Source: Salvator merianae (lineage: Eukaryota; Chordata; Lepidosauria; Squamata; Teiidae). From it: a DNA stretch of 64,000 bases. Location of the stretch: assembly GCA_003586115.2 (NCBI GenBank), contig QVOM02000101.1, forward strand, positions 28,422,139 through 28,486,138. The letters run 5' to 3'. The notes under the pieces are model-generated. The model worked only from the letters and a program-made list of their open reading frames with translations, was not told where the DNA came from and did not search any database. Positions 34,588 to 44,065 of this stretch are shown here, one piece after another (the stretch's first letter is position 1; every line of letters begins with the position of its first letter). Both the position numbers and the translations under genes were made by a program.

Positions 34588-35189
34588 GGGCCTGTTCGCA
34601 CTTTCCATGCTAGAATGGGCTAATTAGCCCGTTCTAGCATGGAACAGACCCCATCGTGCAGACACCATCTGCACGATGGGGCCTGAAAACAGACCCAAAG
34701 CTGGATAATGGCATTCACCAGTGCGAACACCATTATCCATCCCTGATGCTTGCCATGGCAACCGGGAGGCCCGCGCAGTGATGACGTCATCACGGCACAC
34801 TGCGCGGGCCTCCCAGTGGCCATGGCAGTGGCCTGATGCTTTGTAGGCTGCTGCCACGGCAACCACCATTCACACCAGCGATCGGGTGCCGGAACACCGA
34901 TTGCGGCGGCGTGGGCTCAATTGGAGCCTCGCACTGGCCCATTCGGGCCTGCGCGAAGGGGTAGTCTCCATTGCCCATGGGCGGGCTGAGCGCCCAGAAG
35001 ATGGCCGCTGCCGTGGATAAGGAGGTAAGTGCGAACGAATCCTCACCTGAAGCTCACTTTGTCTGGGCGCTAGTAAGGATCAGCAGTGGATGAAGTCTGC
35101 TGCTGGTTCGCTATGGCTGTCCTCTTGTGCGAATGCACTTGTCTAGCAAGCATCCTTGATGCTTGCCAGTTACAAGTACGAACAGGCCC
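34588..35189 (+). mobile_element. Harbinger-like non-autonomous element, copy 1 (602 bp)
   Basis: Ends GGGCCTGTTCGCACTT and, in reverse complement, GGGCCTGTTCGTACTT are inverted repeats flanked by TAT on both sides (3-bp duplication). The interior is a chain of palindromes: one centred on GCTAATTAGC at 34616-34625 with arms CATGCTAGAATGG/CCGTTCTAGCATG, one at 34655-34681 around ACCATCTGCAC, and a long one at 34752-34827. It is GC-rich against AT-rich flanks. It is present in opposite orientation at 42185-43055. The 3-bp duplication and GGSCCTGTT ends suggest PIF/Harbinger. Confidence 0.85.
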
Positions 35190-35557
35190 TATATCTCCAC
35201 ATAGCTCAGGTCTGGCAGATGCAGGAAATGGCTGAATTTCTGTATCAATAAAAATGTGGATATGTAGAAATGCCAAAGCCAAGGAATTATAGTTCCTTGT
35301 CTTTGATATTGATGTAGCAGGGAAGAGGGGGATGAGAATATTATGCTTTCTGCCTTAAGGATTGGATCAAGTGCCGCATTAAAAGTTGCAGTGTCCACTG
35401 TCATATAGATCCTGATCCACCCTGGGGAGAAACAACTTCTGACAGTCTTTTCCAATCCTCTGTGGTGAGATATTAGCTTCATGAATGCCTGATCATGTAA
35501 TCCCATGGCCTTCAAGCTCTCCCAAGGACCATTTCAGTGCCATGCAAATCTTGTCTC
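35190..35557. other. Non-coding DNA, nothing recognised
   Basis: About 370 bp of ordinary sequence between two DNA elements. Confidence 0.5.
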
Positions 35558-35560
35558 TAA

Positions 35561-37003
35561 GGCCGCATTCCAACTCGGTATTTAATTAGTTTACAGTCTT
35601 TAGTTCCTACTGACCTGACATGATCTTGCCTTTCCATAGTTTTTCTGGACTAAATTGGTGAAATCCAGACTACTTTGCATTCGGATTTAATGAGTTCTCA
35701 AGCCATTCCAGATCACTAGCCTGTTTTACTTTGCAATGTGAGAACAAGGAAGGAGACTATTTGGGAGGGATCATACTTTTGGGAGGGCATGCAGAGGGAG
35801 GGATCCCCATTTCCTGCCATCCAATGACCAACTTTGTTGTCACGTTATGCTCAGGGAGGTGGGTCAGTAGGGATGAGTGGGCAGGGAGCACAGTACTTCC
35901 TCCTTTCTAGGCATGCAGACACACACACATACATAGGGACAAGTTGGATGGCAAGTTTTCTCTTTCCTGCGGTTTCGCTCCTTTCTAGGCATGCAGACAC
36001 ATGCGTGTGCACAGGAACAAGCCTGCAAGATTTCTTTCCCTTCTACAGATTTGCGCAAGTTCATAGCTCCGCAGAACAATAGCAGCACCTCTCCTCTTGT
36101 TTCTAGGCATGCAGACACCAAGAATAGAGAACGTGAAAGTGGAGGACATTCACCTTCTCTGTGCTTGGTGTCTGCATGCCTAGAAACAAGAGGGGAAATG
36201 CTGCTATTGTTCTATGGAGCTCTGAACTTGTACAATTCTGTAAAAGGGAAAGAAAACTTGAGGTGGGGCTAGGCAGGCTGAATAGCTGACAGGACAGCAA
36301 GAGCAAGGGGAAGCCTGCAAAAAGTCTTCCCACCTCGCACCTATCTTGACTTGCCTTCTGCCGCATCTCTCAGCAATGTACCCCCCTCCTCTCTCTCTCT
36401 CATAGACACACACACAAACACGCAGAACCCTACATGTAAGCCGGCAGCCGAGGAAAAACTGGGGGGGGGGGCTGAGAGGATCATTAACACAGAGAAAGCG
36501 AGCTGAGGGAGAACTTTTTTGTGAGGATGAGTGAAATTTTATTCTTATTATTTTTAAAGTGTGGAAAAGCAAAATAAACAAAACCAAAACCAAACAACCA
36601 GTCACCCTCCCAAAGCAGTTTCTCTCCACACCTTGCTTTGATTCCTTGTTTAGCATCTAACAAGGAGATTAGGAGCCTTTTTTCTTTTAATTTAAAGAAG
36701 GGTTTGTAAAGGGCAGAAATCCCCTCAAAAAGGGCAGAACCTGACTTTCCCATCCCTGTGAGGTCAAGATTTGAACGCTGGGAGTGCAGCCAATCACTGA
36801 CTGCCCAGGGAGGGGAATTTGGTGAGGGGTGGAGGCAGAAAAAGAACGGTTTCCCATGGAAACCGCACAGGAAACATCAGTGTGAGAACGAGCAAATCCT
36901 AATTGAGTCCGTGTTAAAATGCAAGTGCAGGAACGATCAGAAGATGAATTCAGTCCTTGTACTCTTCTCATAAGGAGTAAATTTACAATGTTGGACCGCA
37001 CCA
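35561..37003. mobile_element. Harbinger-like non-autonomous element with foldback, about 1.44 kb
   Basis: The left end GGCCGCATTCCAACTCGG follows TAA (35558-35560). A candidate right end, in reverse complement TGGTGCGGTCCAACATTG, is followed by TAA (37004-37006). 35561-35870 matches the family member at 21600-21904 in inverse orientation. Inside lies a large inverted repeat (about 36021-36135 against 36150-36275) and repeated TTTCTAGGCATGCAGACAC words. The remainder is GC-rich and anonymous. The right boundary is inferred from terminal similarity only. No transposase is recognisable. Confidence 0.5.
35905..36280. repeat. Foldback with three direct and one inverted copy of a 19-bp word
   Basis: TTTCTAGGCATGCAGACAC occurs near 35907, 35984 and 36100 on the plus strand and once inverted near 36165. 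The arms flanking 36135-36150 pair over about 110 bp. Paired words include AGAACAATAGCAGCA with TGCTGCTATTGTTCT, and CAAGTTCATAGCTCC with GGAGCTCTGAACTTG. Confidence 0.8.
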
Positions 37004-37006
37004 TAA

Positions 37007-38656
37007 TCATAACCACAAGAAAGCATGAACTAACATTGCCACTATGAAACCAGTTTTTCTGTATACTTTCTTCCCTTCCTTGCTGTGATGACAATTTTTC
37101 TAGCTATGTTGCATGTTGGTTGCTTTCCGGCATTTTTAGTTTCAAAGTTATATACAAAACTAAAATAACTATATCAAATATACTTTTGGGAAAACAGAAA
37201 CAAAAATGTTCTCACAAACAAAGCACAGTTACCAAGAGGTATCAAATAGATAAACACATGTCTGCAATGGTAAAAATTCAAACCCAGTAGCCAGGAACAA
37301 ACAAACAAAGAAGTCTTTGGTGACAGAAAGATGGCGGTGTGAAGTCAGGTGAGACCCTGTGGGGAAAGCAAACCCTGATATGTGGCCATAAATAGGACAG
37401 ACTCAGTCATTGATTATGATTATGATTATTACTTTAATCCAGAAAGATCCACAGAAGACAATCTCAGGCCACACAGGAATACTGGGATCTCAAGGCATGC
37501 AAGACTTTAAAACCAGCTTTTTGAACTGGGTCTAGAAATGAATTGCTAGAGCTAAAAAAGAGAAAATAAGCTATGTTCCATCTGTATTATAATGGCATTT
37601 CATACCCATTAAAGTCTTGGACCATGTGGATATTGAAAAAGCAATAAATATCTAGAGAACTCCATACTAGATGTTCCAAAAGAATAAGTAACGCTCCATC
37701 AGTACTTCTATAAGTGGCTCATCAAGGAAGAACAGAACTACTATGTGGTGATGATTCATTTTTCACTTACAGTAGCTGTTGCATATAAATGCCAATGTTG
37801 GTGGCACCGGATACTGCTTCAGAGATCCAGAAAAATCATCATGGCTGTCCTGACCCAATGCAGATCACAATGTAAGGTAATAAAGTTTGTCTCAAAATTG
37901 AGCATGAAGATTGATTGAAATGGATCTAGAAAATAGACCTGCAGCTGTAACCACCCAGTGTGGAAACATGAGGATCCGGATTGTAATAAAATTGTAAGCA
38001 ATTTTTAATGTTGTGTCTTTTGTATTTTTAGAGCAGCTGGCAAACACTTGTGCTAAAAGATTTATTAGTTCAGTATCAGACATGGTGCATTTTATTGTCT
38101 CATGCAATTAGCCAAACAAAAGGAGCAGAAAAGATAGGCAAAATTTCCAATTTTTTATTGACTGTCACAAGATTACTTGAACTGAACTTATTAGTACTTC
38201 TTGACAATTTTGCTATCAAATTTAAAGAAATGCTTGTGGTACATGTTAAAAACATAGCCTGATCAATTAAAACTCCACCTGGCTGAAGACTGTATTTTTT
38301 TTTTCCCTCATAACGAGCAGTTGTCAAAATAAATTATTCAAGCACAAACTTCACATGAGAAAATAAACCTTGAAGGAACAGCCTAATCCATATCTTAAAT
38401 ATTTTCTTCAAGAGGTAAAAAGCTTATCACTGAAAGATGTCTTTAAAATTGGAAAGCATGGACTTGATAAGGAAAAGGCTGGAGAGGGAATTTGTGTGCT
38501 CTTTCAGGTCAGTGGCATATCCTTTAAAGGACTGTTGTGTCTTGTAAATCTTCAAATATTTTCCTAATCAGTTATGATTAGGAAAATTGTCTTTTAAAAT
38601 TACCAAGGTGGTGAAAAAGTTTTAGTTTTCACTGTGGTGTGCTACTTCTAAGAGAG
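37007..38656. other. AT-rich non-coding DNA
   Basis: Nothing recognised beyond a short GATTAT repeat near 37415-37435. Short frames at 38050-38560 have no recognisable motif. Confidence 0.45.
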
Positions 38657-38659
38657 ATT

Positions 38660-38839
38660 GGCCCTTTCTGCACTTGGCCTTATTGTGGATTATATCCCAG
38701 AATAGGGACCTGCTATGCACATGCTAGTGCTAACTATGAAAGGTCTTGCCCAGGGTCTACCGTAGTCTGCACTATCATGCAGATGGCAGGTGCCTATTCT
38801 GAGATACAATCTGGAATACGTCCAAATGCAGAGAGGGCC
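38660..38839. mobile_element. 180-bp MITE, copy 1 (TSD ATT)
   Basis: Ends GGCCCTTTCTGCACTTGG and, in reverse complement, GGCCCTCTCTGCATTTGG are inverted repeats flanked by ATT on both sides. The element is almost one long imperfect palindrome. Marker words are GATTATATCCCAGAATAGGG and CATGCTAGTGC on one arm and their inverses on the other. Sister copies lie at 42322, 46371 and 49650. Confidence 0.9.
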
Positions 38840-39529
38840 ATTGTTTTTCATCAGAATAAGACCCATGGCTTTGTGATGCAGAAGAATGCTGCACTTTCAT
38901 AAGATAATTGCTGCCATGCATTTTTTTTTTTTTTTTTTTTAATATTGCATCCAGCATAAATGTTCAACTGGCCAAAATAAATTGCAGTGGGAACAACTTT
39001 TGGAGAGAGCAAAACGAGAAGCCCAATTATTTTCATTTGTAGTGAAGTTGTTCAAAAGTGGAAAAGTTCTGGGATGAGATTAATGAAGATATTAAGAAAA
39101 TAATTCTCAATTTAATTCCAAAACACTCAGAACGTATTGCTAAATGACTTTCAAATGTTAGAAACTGGCAATGCTCAAAAACACCTTTTGCATTACTTAT
39201 TATATGCTTATAATAGTGAAAAACTGGAAATAAATGGACAATGTGACAATACATGATTGGTAAAAAAGTCTCTGGGAAGAATTAATCAATCAGAGCAGGT
39301 ATGAAAGGGGAGCTCTAAGCACCTAAAATATGGTTTGCTATTGTTAGAAGAGATAGATATGATAAGAGAAATGAATGTACCAGGAAAATGGTTTATTGAA
39401 AAATGGATTATGTAGCATTTGTATTATTACATATAAATTTCACTTTGACTGTGGGAGAGGGGCTGGGGTAAGGACACAAGAACTGTAAGATATGCATATG
39501 CTATGTTATGTATTGTGTTATTCTGTATT
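38840..39529. other. AT-rich non-coding DNA with a 22-bp poly-T
   Basis: A poly-T run at 38920-38940 and AT-rich sequence. Nothing else recognised. Confidence 0.5.
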
Positions 39530-39537
39530 GTGTTATG

Positions 39538-40823
39538 TAGGGGTGTGCACGAAGCTTCGTGGCATTCGATTTTCGATCGAATTTCGTGATTCCATGACCT
39601 TCGCATCGAATGCGAAGGGCACCAGAAATCACGAATGCGAATTGCGAAGGTCCCTCAATTTTTCGAAGTATTTCGGGACCTTCGCAATTTGCCAAAGTCT
39701 CACCTCTCTAGGCTGTCAGCGCTGGCGCTGACAGCCTAGGGTGAATCAGCCAGCCAGCAGCGAGTGGAAGTGCAGAAAATTCAACGGAAGGGAGGGATTC
39801 CCTACCCGTTGATTTTCCTTCTCTTCCCCTCACTGACTCACCCCCCCTAGGCTGTCAGCGCGAGCGCTGACAGCCTAGGGTGAATGAGGCAGCCAGCAGA
39901 CATCGGAAGCAGATAAATCAAGGCGAATGGAAGACCTTTTCGCCTTGATTTCTCTGCTTCAGATGGCGCTCGCCTCTCTCTCATCCCCCCCCCCCGTCTG
40001 TCATCAGACTGACAGACTGCGGCGGGAGTGAGAGAGCGCGCTGCGCCATCGGAAGCAGATAAATCAAGGCGAACGGAAGACCTTTTCGCCTTGATTTCTC
40101 TGCTTCAGATGGCGCTCGCCTCTCTCTCATCCCCCCCCCCCGTCTGTCATCAGACTGACAGACTGCGGCGGGAGTGAGAGAGCGCGCTGCGCCATCGGAA
40201 GCAGATAAATCAAGGCGAACGGAAGACCTTTTCGCCTTGATTTCTCTGCTTCAGACGGCGCTCGCCTCTCTCTCATCCCCCCCCCCCGTCTGTCATCAGA
40301 CTGACAGACTGCGGCGGGAGTGAGAGAGCGCGCTGCGCCATCGGAAGCAGATAAATCAAGGCGAACGGAAGACCTTTTCGCCTTGATTTCTCTGCTTCAG
40401 ATGGCGCTTGCCTCTCTCTCATGCCCCCCCCCAGTCTGTCATCAGACTGACAGACTGCGGCGGGAGTGAGAGAGCGCGCTGCGCCATCGGAAGCAGATAA
40501 ATCAAGGCGAACAGAAGACCTTTTCGCCTTGATTTCTCTGCTTCAGATGGCGCTCGCCTCTCTCTCATCCCCCCCCAGTCTGTCATCAGACTGACAGACT
40601 GGGGGGGGGGAATGAGAGAGAGGCGAGCGCCATCCGAAGCAGAGAAATTAAGGCAAAGGTTTTCCCTTCGCCTTGATTTATCTGCTTCCGTTCGCGGCGA
40701 AGATTTTCGCCGCAAAAACGAAGGGCTTCATTTTCGTGCGTATTTTTTCGCACGAAAACGAAGCCTAGGAGCTTCGCAGTCCTGCGAAGCGAAAAGGGAA
40801 AAGTGCCTTCGTGCACATCCCTA
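39538..40823. mobile_element. hAT non-autonomous element with tandem palindromic expansion, 1.29 kb
   Basis: Ends TAGGGGTGTGCACGAAG and, in reverse complement, TAGGGATGTGCACGAAG are terminal inverted repeats. The exact 8-bp duplication GTGTTATG flanks it (39530-39537 and 40824-40831). It belongs to the same family as 24884-25426 but is 740 bp longer, because an internal unit of about 146 bp is repeated five times (39901-40630). Two further palindromes built on CTAGGCTGTCAGCGC sit at 39708-39739 and 39846-39879. It is CpG-rich in an AT-rich region. No coding capacity; reading frames inside it follow the tandem repeat. Confidence 0.93.
39901..40630. repeat. Five tandem ~146-bp units, each two abutting palindromes
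   Basis: Units start at 39901, 40048, 40193, 40339 and 40485 with CATCGGAAGCAGATAAATCA. Each contains hairpin A (GAAGCAGATAAATCAAGGCG pairing with CGCCTTGATTTCTCTGCTTC). It also contains hairpin B (ATGGCGCTCGCCTCTCTCTC pairing with GAGTGAGAGAGCGCGCTGCG-type sequence around TCTGTCATCAGACTGACAGA). Units differ by only a few substitutions and by the length of a C-run, so the expansion is recent or homogenised. Confidence 0.95.
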
Positions 40824-41013
40824 GTGTTATGTTATGTTATGTTATGTTATGTCATGTCATGTTATTCATTACACACACACGACCATGCACGCACACACCC
40901 ATAATTTTAGTGTGTGCCTTTTTCTTTCTGTTTTTTATTGTTGTAGTCTACCCTGAGGCCTTCAGGTATAAGGCAGAATAAAAATGCAAACTATCTGTCT
41001 ATCTATCTATCTA

Positions 41014-41048
<35 letters not shown>
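40824..41048 (+). repeat. (TTATG)n, then L2 3' tail with (TCTA)n
   Basis: 40824-40865 is a TTATG microsatellite, into which the preceding hAT element inserted. 40935-40995 reads GTAGTCTACCCTGAGGCCTT, then CAGGTATAAGGCAGAATAAA and AATGCAAACTATC, a typical squamate L2 3' end. It leads straight into TCTA units up to 41048. Confidence 0.75.
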
Positions 41049-41230
41049 GTAAACAAAACTATCTATATAACAAAACAATGTAATTTAATGCATTACTATA
41101 AAAATTGCTTGCTACCATTTCCTTTTAACCTTTTATTTATCAACTGGTTTGTAGAGGTCTTTTTAGATCAATCATGTTGGCTAACATAGCCAAATAAATT
41201 GCAGCAATATACAAATATTTAAATGTATAA

Positions 41231-41390
41231 TAGGGATGTGAGTGAACTTTTTGGGTGTGTTTGGTTCAAACAGAACTGTTTGTAGTTCATGTTCATGTGA
41301 ACTCACTCTCCGCAAACTTTGGGTTGTTTTTTTTTTTTTTAAAAAAAAATCAATTCAAAGCTTTGACAAACTCTTTGAAGAGTATCAGTC
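41231..41390. mobile_element. hAT terminus (left end), partner end not found
   Basis: TAGGGATGTGAGTGAAC at 41231 is a TAGRGRTGTGC-type terminus, followed by GTTTGGTTCAAACAGAACTG words like those in the sister MITEs. The 8 bp before it are ATGTATAA, but I found no matching right end. Transposase relics begin about 160 bp downstream in the orientation expected if this is the 3' end of a coding copy. Confidence 0.55.
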
Positions 41391-41935
41391 AGGGGGGTGG
41401 GGGCCAGAGAAGGGTGAAATTTCAGCCAGTAGAATTGCAGGATAGTCTAAATGGACACAACTGTTTGGGTCCCAAGTCAACCAACTTCTCATCTGACAGT
41501 CCATGACCTCTGACAGTAGTTTATCAGTGTGGGTGGTGTTGAACACCTCCAAGTACAGCAGGGCCCAATGGGGCCTCCCTGCTGGAGAACCAACACCAGT
41601 ACTAGCTGAAGCATCATTCTTTCTCTCCTCCCCTTCTAGTGTGTAGTGACAGAGAGGAAGGAGACAGTGAAATGCACTACTGAACAGGGGCAGATGGAAG
41701 TGTGTGACATCCATTCCTGCACAATCTTCCTTCATATATCATACAGGGAGGGCACCACACTCCTGTTGAACATGATGAATGAGGATATCTTATATTTAGG
41801 GGCAAATAGGTGGAACAGCTGGTGGAATCTGGCATTCTCTGCCACAAACAGTGGCTGATCATCAATGACAAACATCTCCGTGATGGTCCAGGTAAGAAGG
41901 GAGCCTCCTAAAAGAATTTTGTTGGGAACCATGCA
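41390..41935 (-). pseudogene. hAT-superfamily transposase relic
   Basis: On the minus strand 41932-41735 encodes ITEMFVIDDQPLFVAENARF, then FHLFAPKYKISS and VVPSLYDI. This matches the conserved region of ZBED/Ac-type hAT transposases (I..MI..D..PF..VE...F..L...L.P.Y..PS...F....IP.LY). Downstream, in other frames, 41545-41485 encodes NTTHTDKLLSEVMDCQMRSW, resembling the HTG..I...L...L..W block. Stops and frameshifts break it. The BED zinc finger and C-terminal dimerisation domain are not seen. The transposase would cut and paste elements with 8-bp duplications. Confidence 0.65.
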
Positions 41936-42181
41936 GTAATGTGGTTAGAGAAAACTAAAGACGAGGTAAGAGGGTTTTTGTAGAGCATATACTATAACCC
42001 CTCCCTCCTGTCCTGAAACCTATAGCCTGTTTGCACATTAGTGCTAGTGACTGATGGGACACTCACTAAGTGCAGTGCATCCTCATTTTACAAAGGTCCT
42101 AGTGATCAAGAGCAGAATACATTTGGTAGGAAAACTCCAGTCACAGAGGCTCCACAATATGAAGTATACAGGCCCTGCAAA
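41936..42181. other. Non-coding DNA, possible 5' part of the hAT copy
   Basis: No motif recognised; short spacer before the next element. Confidence 0.4.
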
Positions 42182-42184
42182 ATA

Positions 42185-43055
42185 GGGCCTGTTCGCACTT
42201 GTAACTAGCAAGCATCAAGGATGCTTGCTAGACAAGTCCATTTGCACAGGCAGACAGCCAAAATGAGTGGCAGCAGACCTCATCCGCTGCCAATCGTTAC
42301 TACCGCCGGACAGGTAAAAAGGACCCTTTCTGCACTTGGCTTTATTCTGGATCATATCCCAGAGCAGGTCCTATGTAGGGCCTGTCATAGTTCGTACTAG
42401 CATGCAGATGGCAGGTCCCTATTCCAAGATATAATCTGGTATAAGGCCAAGAAAGGGCCAAGGTGTCCGAATCCTCAGCTGAAGCTCAAAGTGAGGATTC
42501 ATTCACACCTGCCTTCCTGTCCACGGCGGCGGCCATCTTCTGGGTGATTAGCCCACCCATCACGCATGCATGACCATGCGATCACACAATGCATGATGGG
42601 CAATGGGTCCCCTAACGTGGCCCCATCAGGGTGACCTGATCACCCCAATGAGGCTGGGCAGGCTCGATCGCGGTGCCGTGGGCCCGATCGGGAAGGCCCG
42701 ATCCCGCTACGGGGGGGGGGGAGAGGCCCAGAGCGCACGTGCAATTGTGTCATCACCATGTGCACCGCTCAGGCCTCCCGGACACCATGGCAGTGGCCTG
42801 ATACTTTGCACGAAGAGGTAGGCCCCATTGAAAGTGCACGTGCGTGCACGGAGTTCCTGCAGTCGCCATGGCAGTGGCCGGCCGCTTGCCGGCCGCTGTC
42901 ATGGCAAGCATCAGGCATGGTTATTGGTGTTTGCACTCGCGAATGCCATTAACCAGCCTCAGGTAGGTTTTCAGGCCCCATCATGTAGATGGGGTCTGTT
43001 CCACGCTGGAATGGGCTAATTAGCCCATTCTAGCGTGGAAAGTGCGAACAGGCCC
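42185..43055 (-). mobile_element. Harbinger-like element, copy 2 (inverted), 871 bp with nested MITE
   Basis: Ends GGGCCTGTTCGCACTTG and, in reverse complement, GGGCCTGTTCGCACTTTCC are flanked by ATA on both sides. It is the inverse of the element at 34588-35189: its left end (CTAGCAAGCATCAAGGATGC) matches that copy's right end, and its right end with GCTAATTAGC matches that copy's left end. The extra length is largely a nested MITE at 42322-42459 plus C/G-rich interior changes. Confidence 0.87.
42322..42459. mobile_element. 180-bp MITE family, nested and shortened copy
   Basis: GACCCTTTCTGCACTTGGCT at the left and AGGCCAAGAAAGGGCC at the right are the termini of the family at 38660. The central part is shortened to about 138 bp in total. 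It lies within the Harbinger-like copy 2. Confidence 0.75.
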
Positions 43056-43058
43056 ATA

Positions 43059-43835
43059 GTGAACATTTGATGAATACACAACTGTCATTCACTTTGTATG
43101 TGAAGCTAAAATATGAAGCACATTCCCAGTTACATTCACAAGCAAAGTAGTGAACACCTAAATTTCACACGAACTGTGGACTAAATAAACCTCTTCAGTG
43201 TGTCTCCAATTTATAGCATAGCTAAAACAGAGTCTGTATTAAATACAGACAAAGAAAAAAAATATGTATCTGAAGCTATACAACAATGAATGTCTTATTT
43301 AGAACAAAGCCAAGAATAAATGTATTTTTAATATACAGATAACATTTATAGCACTATTGTGGCCAAAGGCAGCTCTTTTATCTCTTGTTCTTTTCTTAAT
43401 TCTTTCATAAAATAAAAGTTCTGGAAATAACCAAAACCTACATGCAACTTATCCATGCAGTACTGAACCAAGCTTGGATCTATCTTACACATTTGTAAAA
43501 AGAAAACACACAGGACTTTGGACTTCATCGTTTTATGAGAAGAGAAAATCTTCTTTGGATGGTATTAGTTTACATATTTTAAAATAGTAAGCTGACCTTG
43601 CTGTATTTAAAGGTCTGCCTCAGGCATATTTTACTGAGTGAAATCCTGGACATATGCCATGACAGTAGTCCTAGACGGAGAGAAGGAAAAAACTAGATTG
43701 ATTCCTTCTGGGACAGATAAGCAGACTTGAATATTTTTCTACTTCCTTAGACATCCTGAAGCTATGCAATACTTTCACCTTCACAGGCAGGAAGATAGTG
43801 ATGGCAATTAATTACTGAAGGGCCTGTTTTCCTTG
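43059..43835. other. AT-rich non-coding DNA
   Basis: Nothing recognised. Confidence 0.5.
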
Positions 43836-43843
43836 ATAGTGAC

Positions 43844-44065
43844 TAGAGATGTACCAAACTGGTTTTGTTCATTTGCAGTTTGCAGTGAACTGTGGTCTTG
43901 GTATTATTTGCATGCAAACCGAACCACCCTGCAGTTTGGAAAAAAAAAAAAAAAAAAAAGTTCAAACTGAACCAAACTGAACTAAGTGAACCACAGCAAA
44001 CCAAAGTTTGAATCAAACCAAGGATAGTTTGGGAAAAAATAAACAACGGTTCATGCACATCTCTA
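43844..44065. mobile_element. hAT MITE, 222 bp
   Basis: Ends TAGAGATGTACCAAACTGG and, in reverse complement, TAGAGATGTGCATGAACC. The flanks ATAGTGAC and ATTGTAAT agree at 5 of 8 positions, so the duplication is eroded. The interior has GTTTGAA/TTCAAAC words and a 19-bp poly-A. Same family as 34196-34474. Confidence 0.75.

Noticed and set aside
39901..40630. CRISPR-like array of regular repeats
   Set aside because: Units are contiguous and nearly identical with no unique spacers, in a eukaryotic hAT element.
40419..40824. Frames of 70-98 codons with repeated peptide motifs
   Set aside because: They arise from the 146-bp tandem units and palindromes; no start context, no family similarity.
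41858..41900. Exon with splice donor (CAG-GTAAGA at about 41888-41897)
   Set aside because: The region is explained by a hAT transposase relic on the opposite strand; a lone donor-like word is expected by chance.
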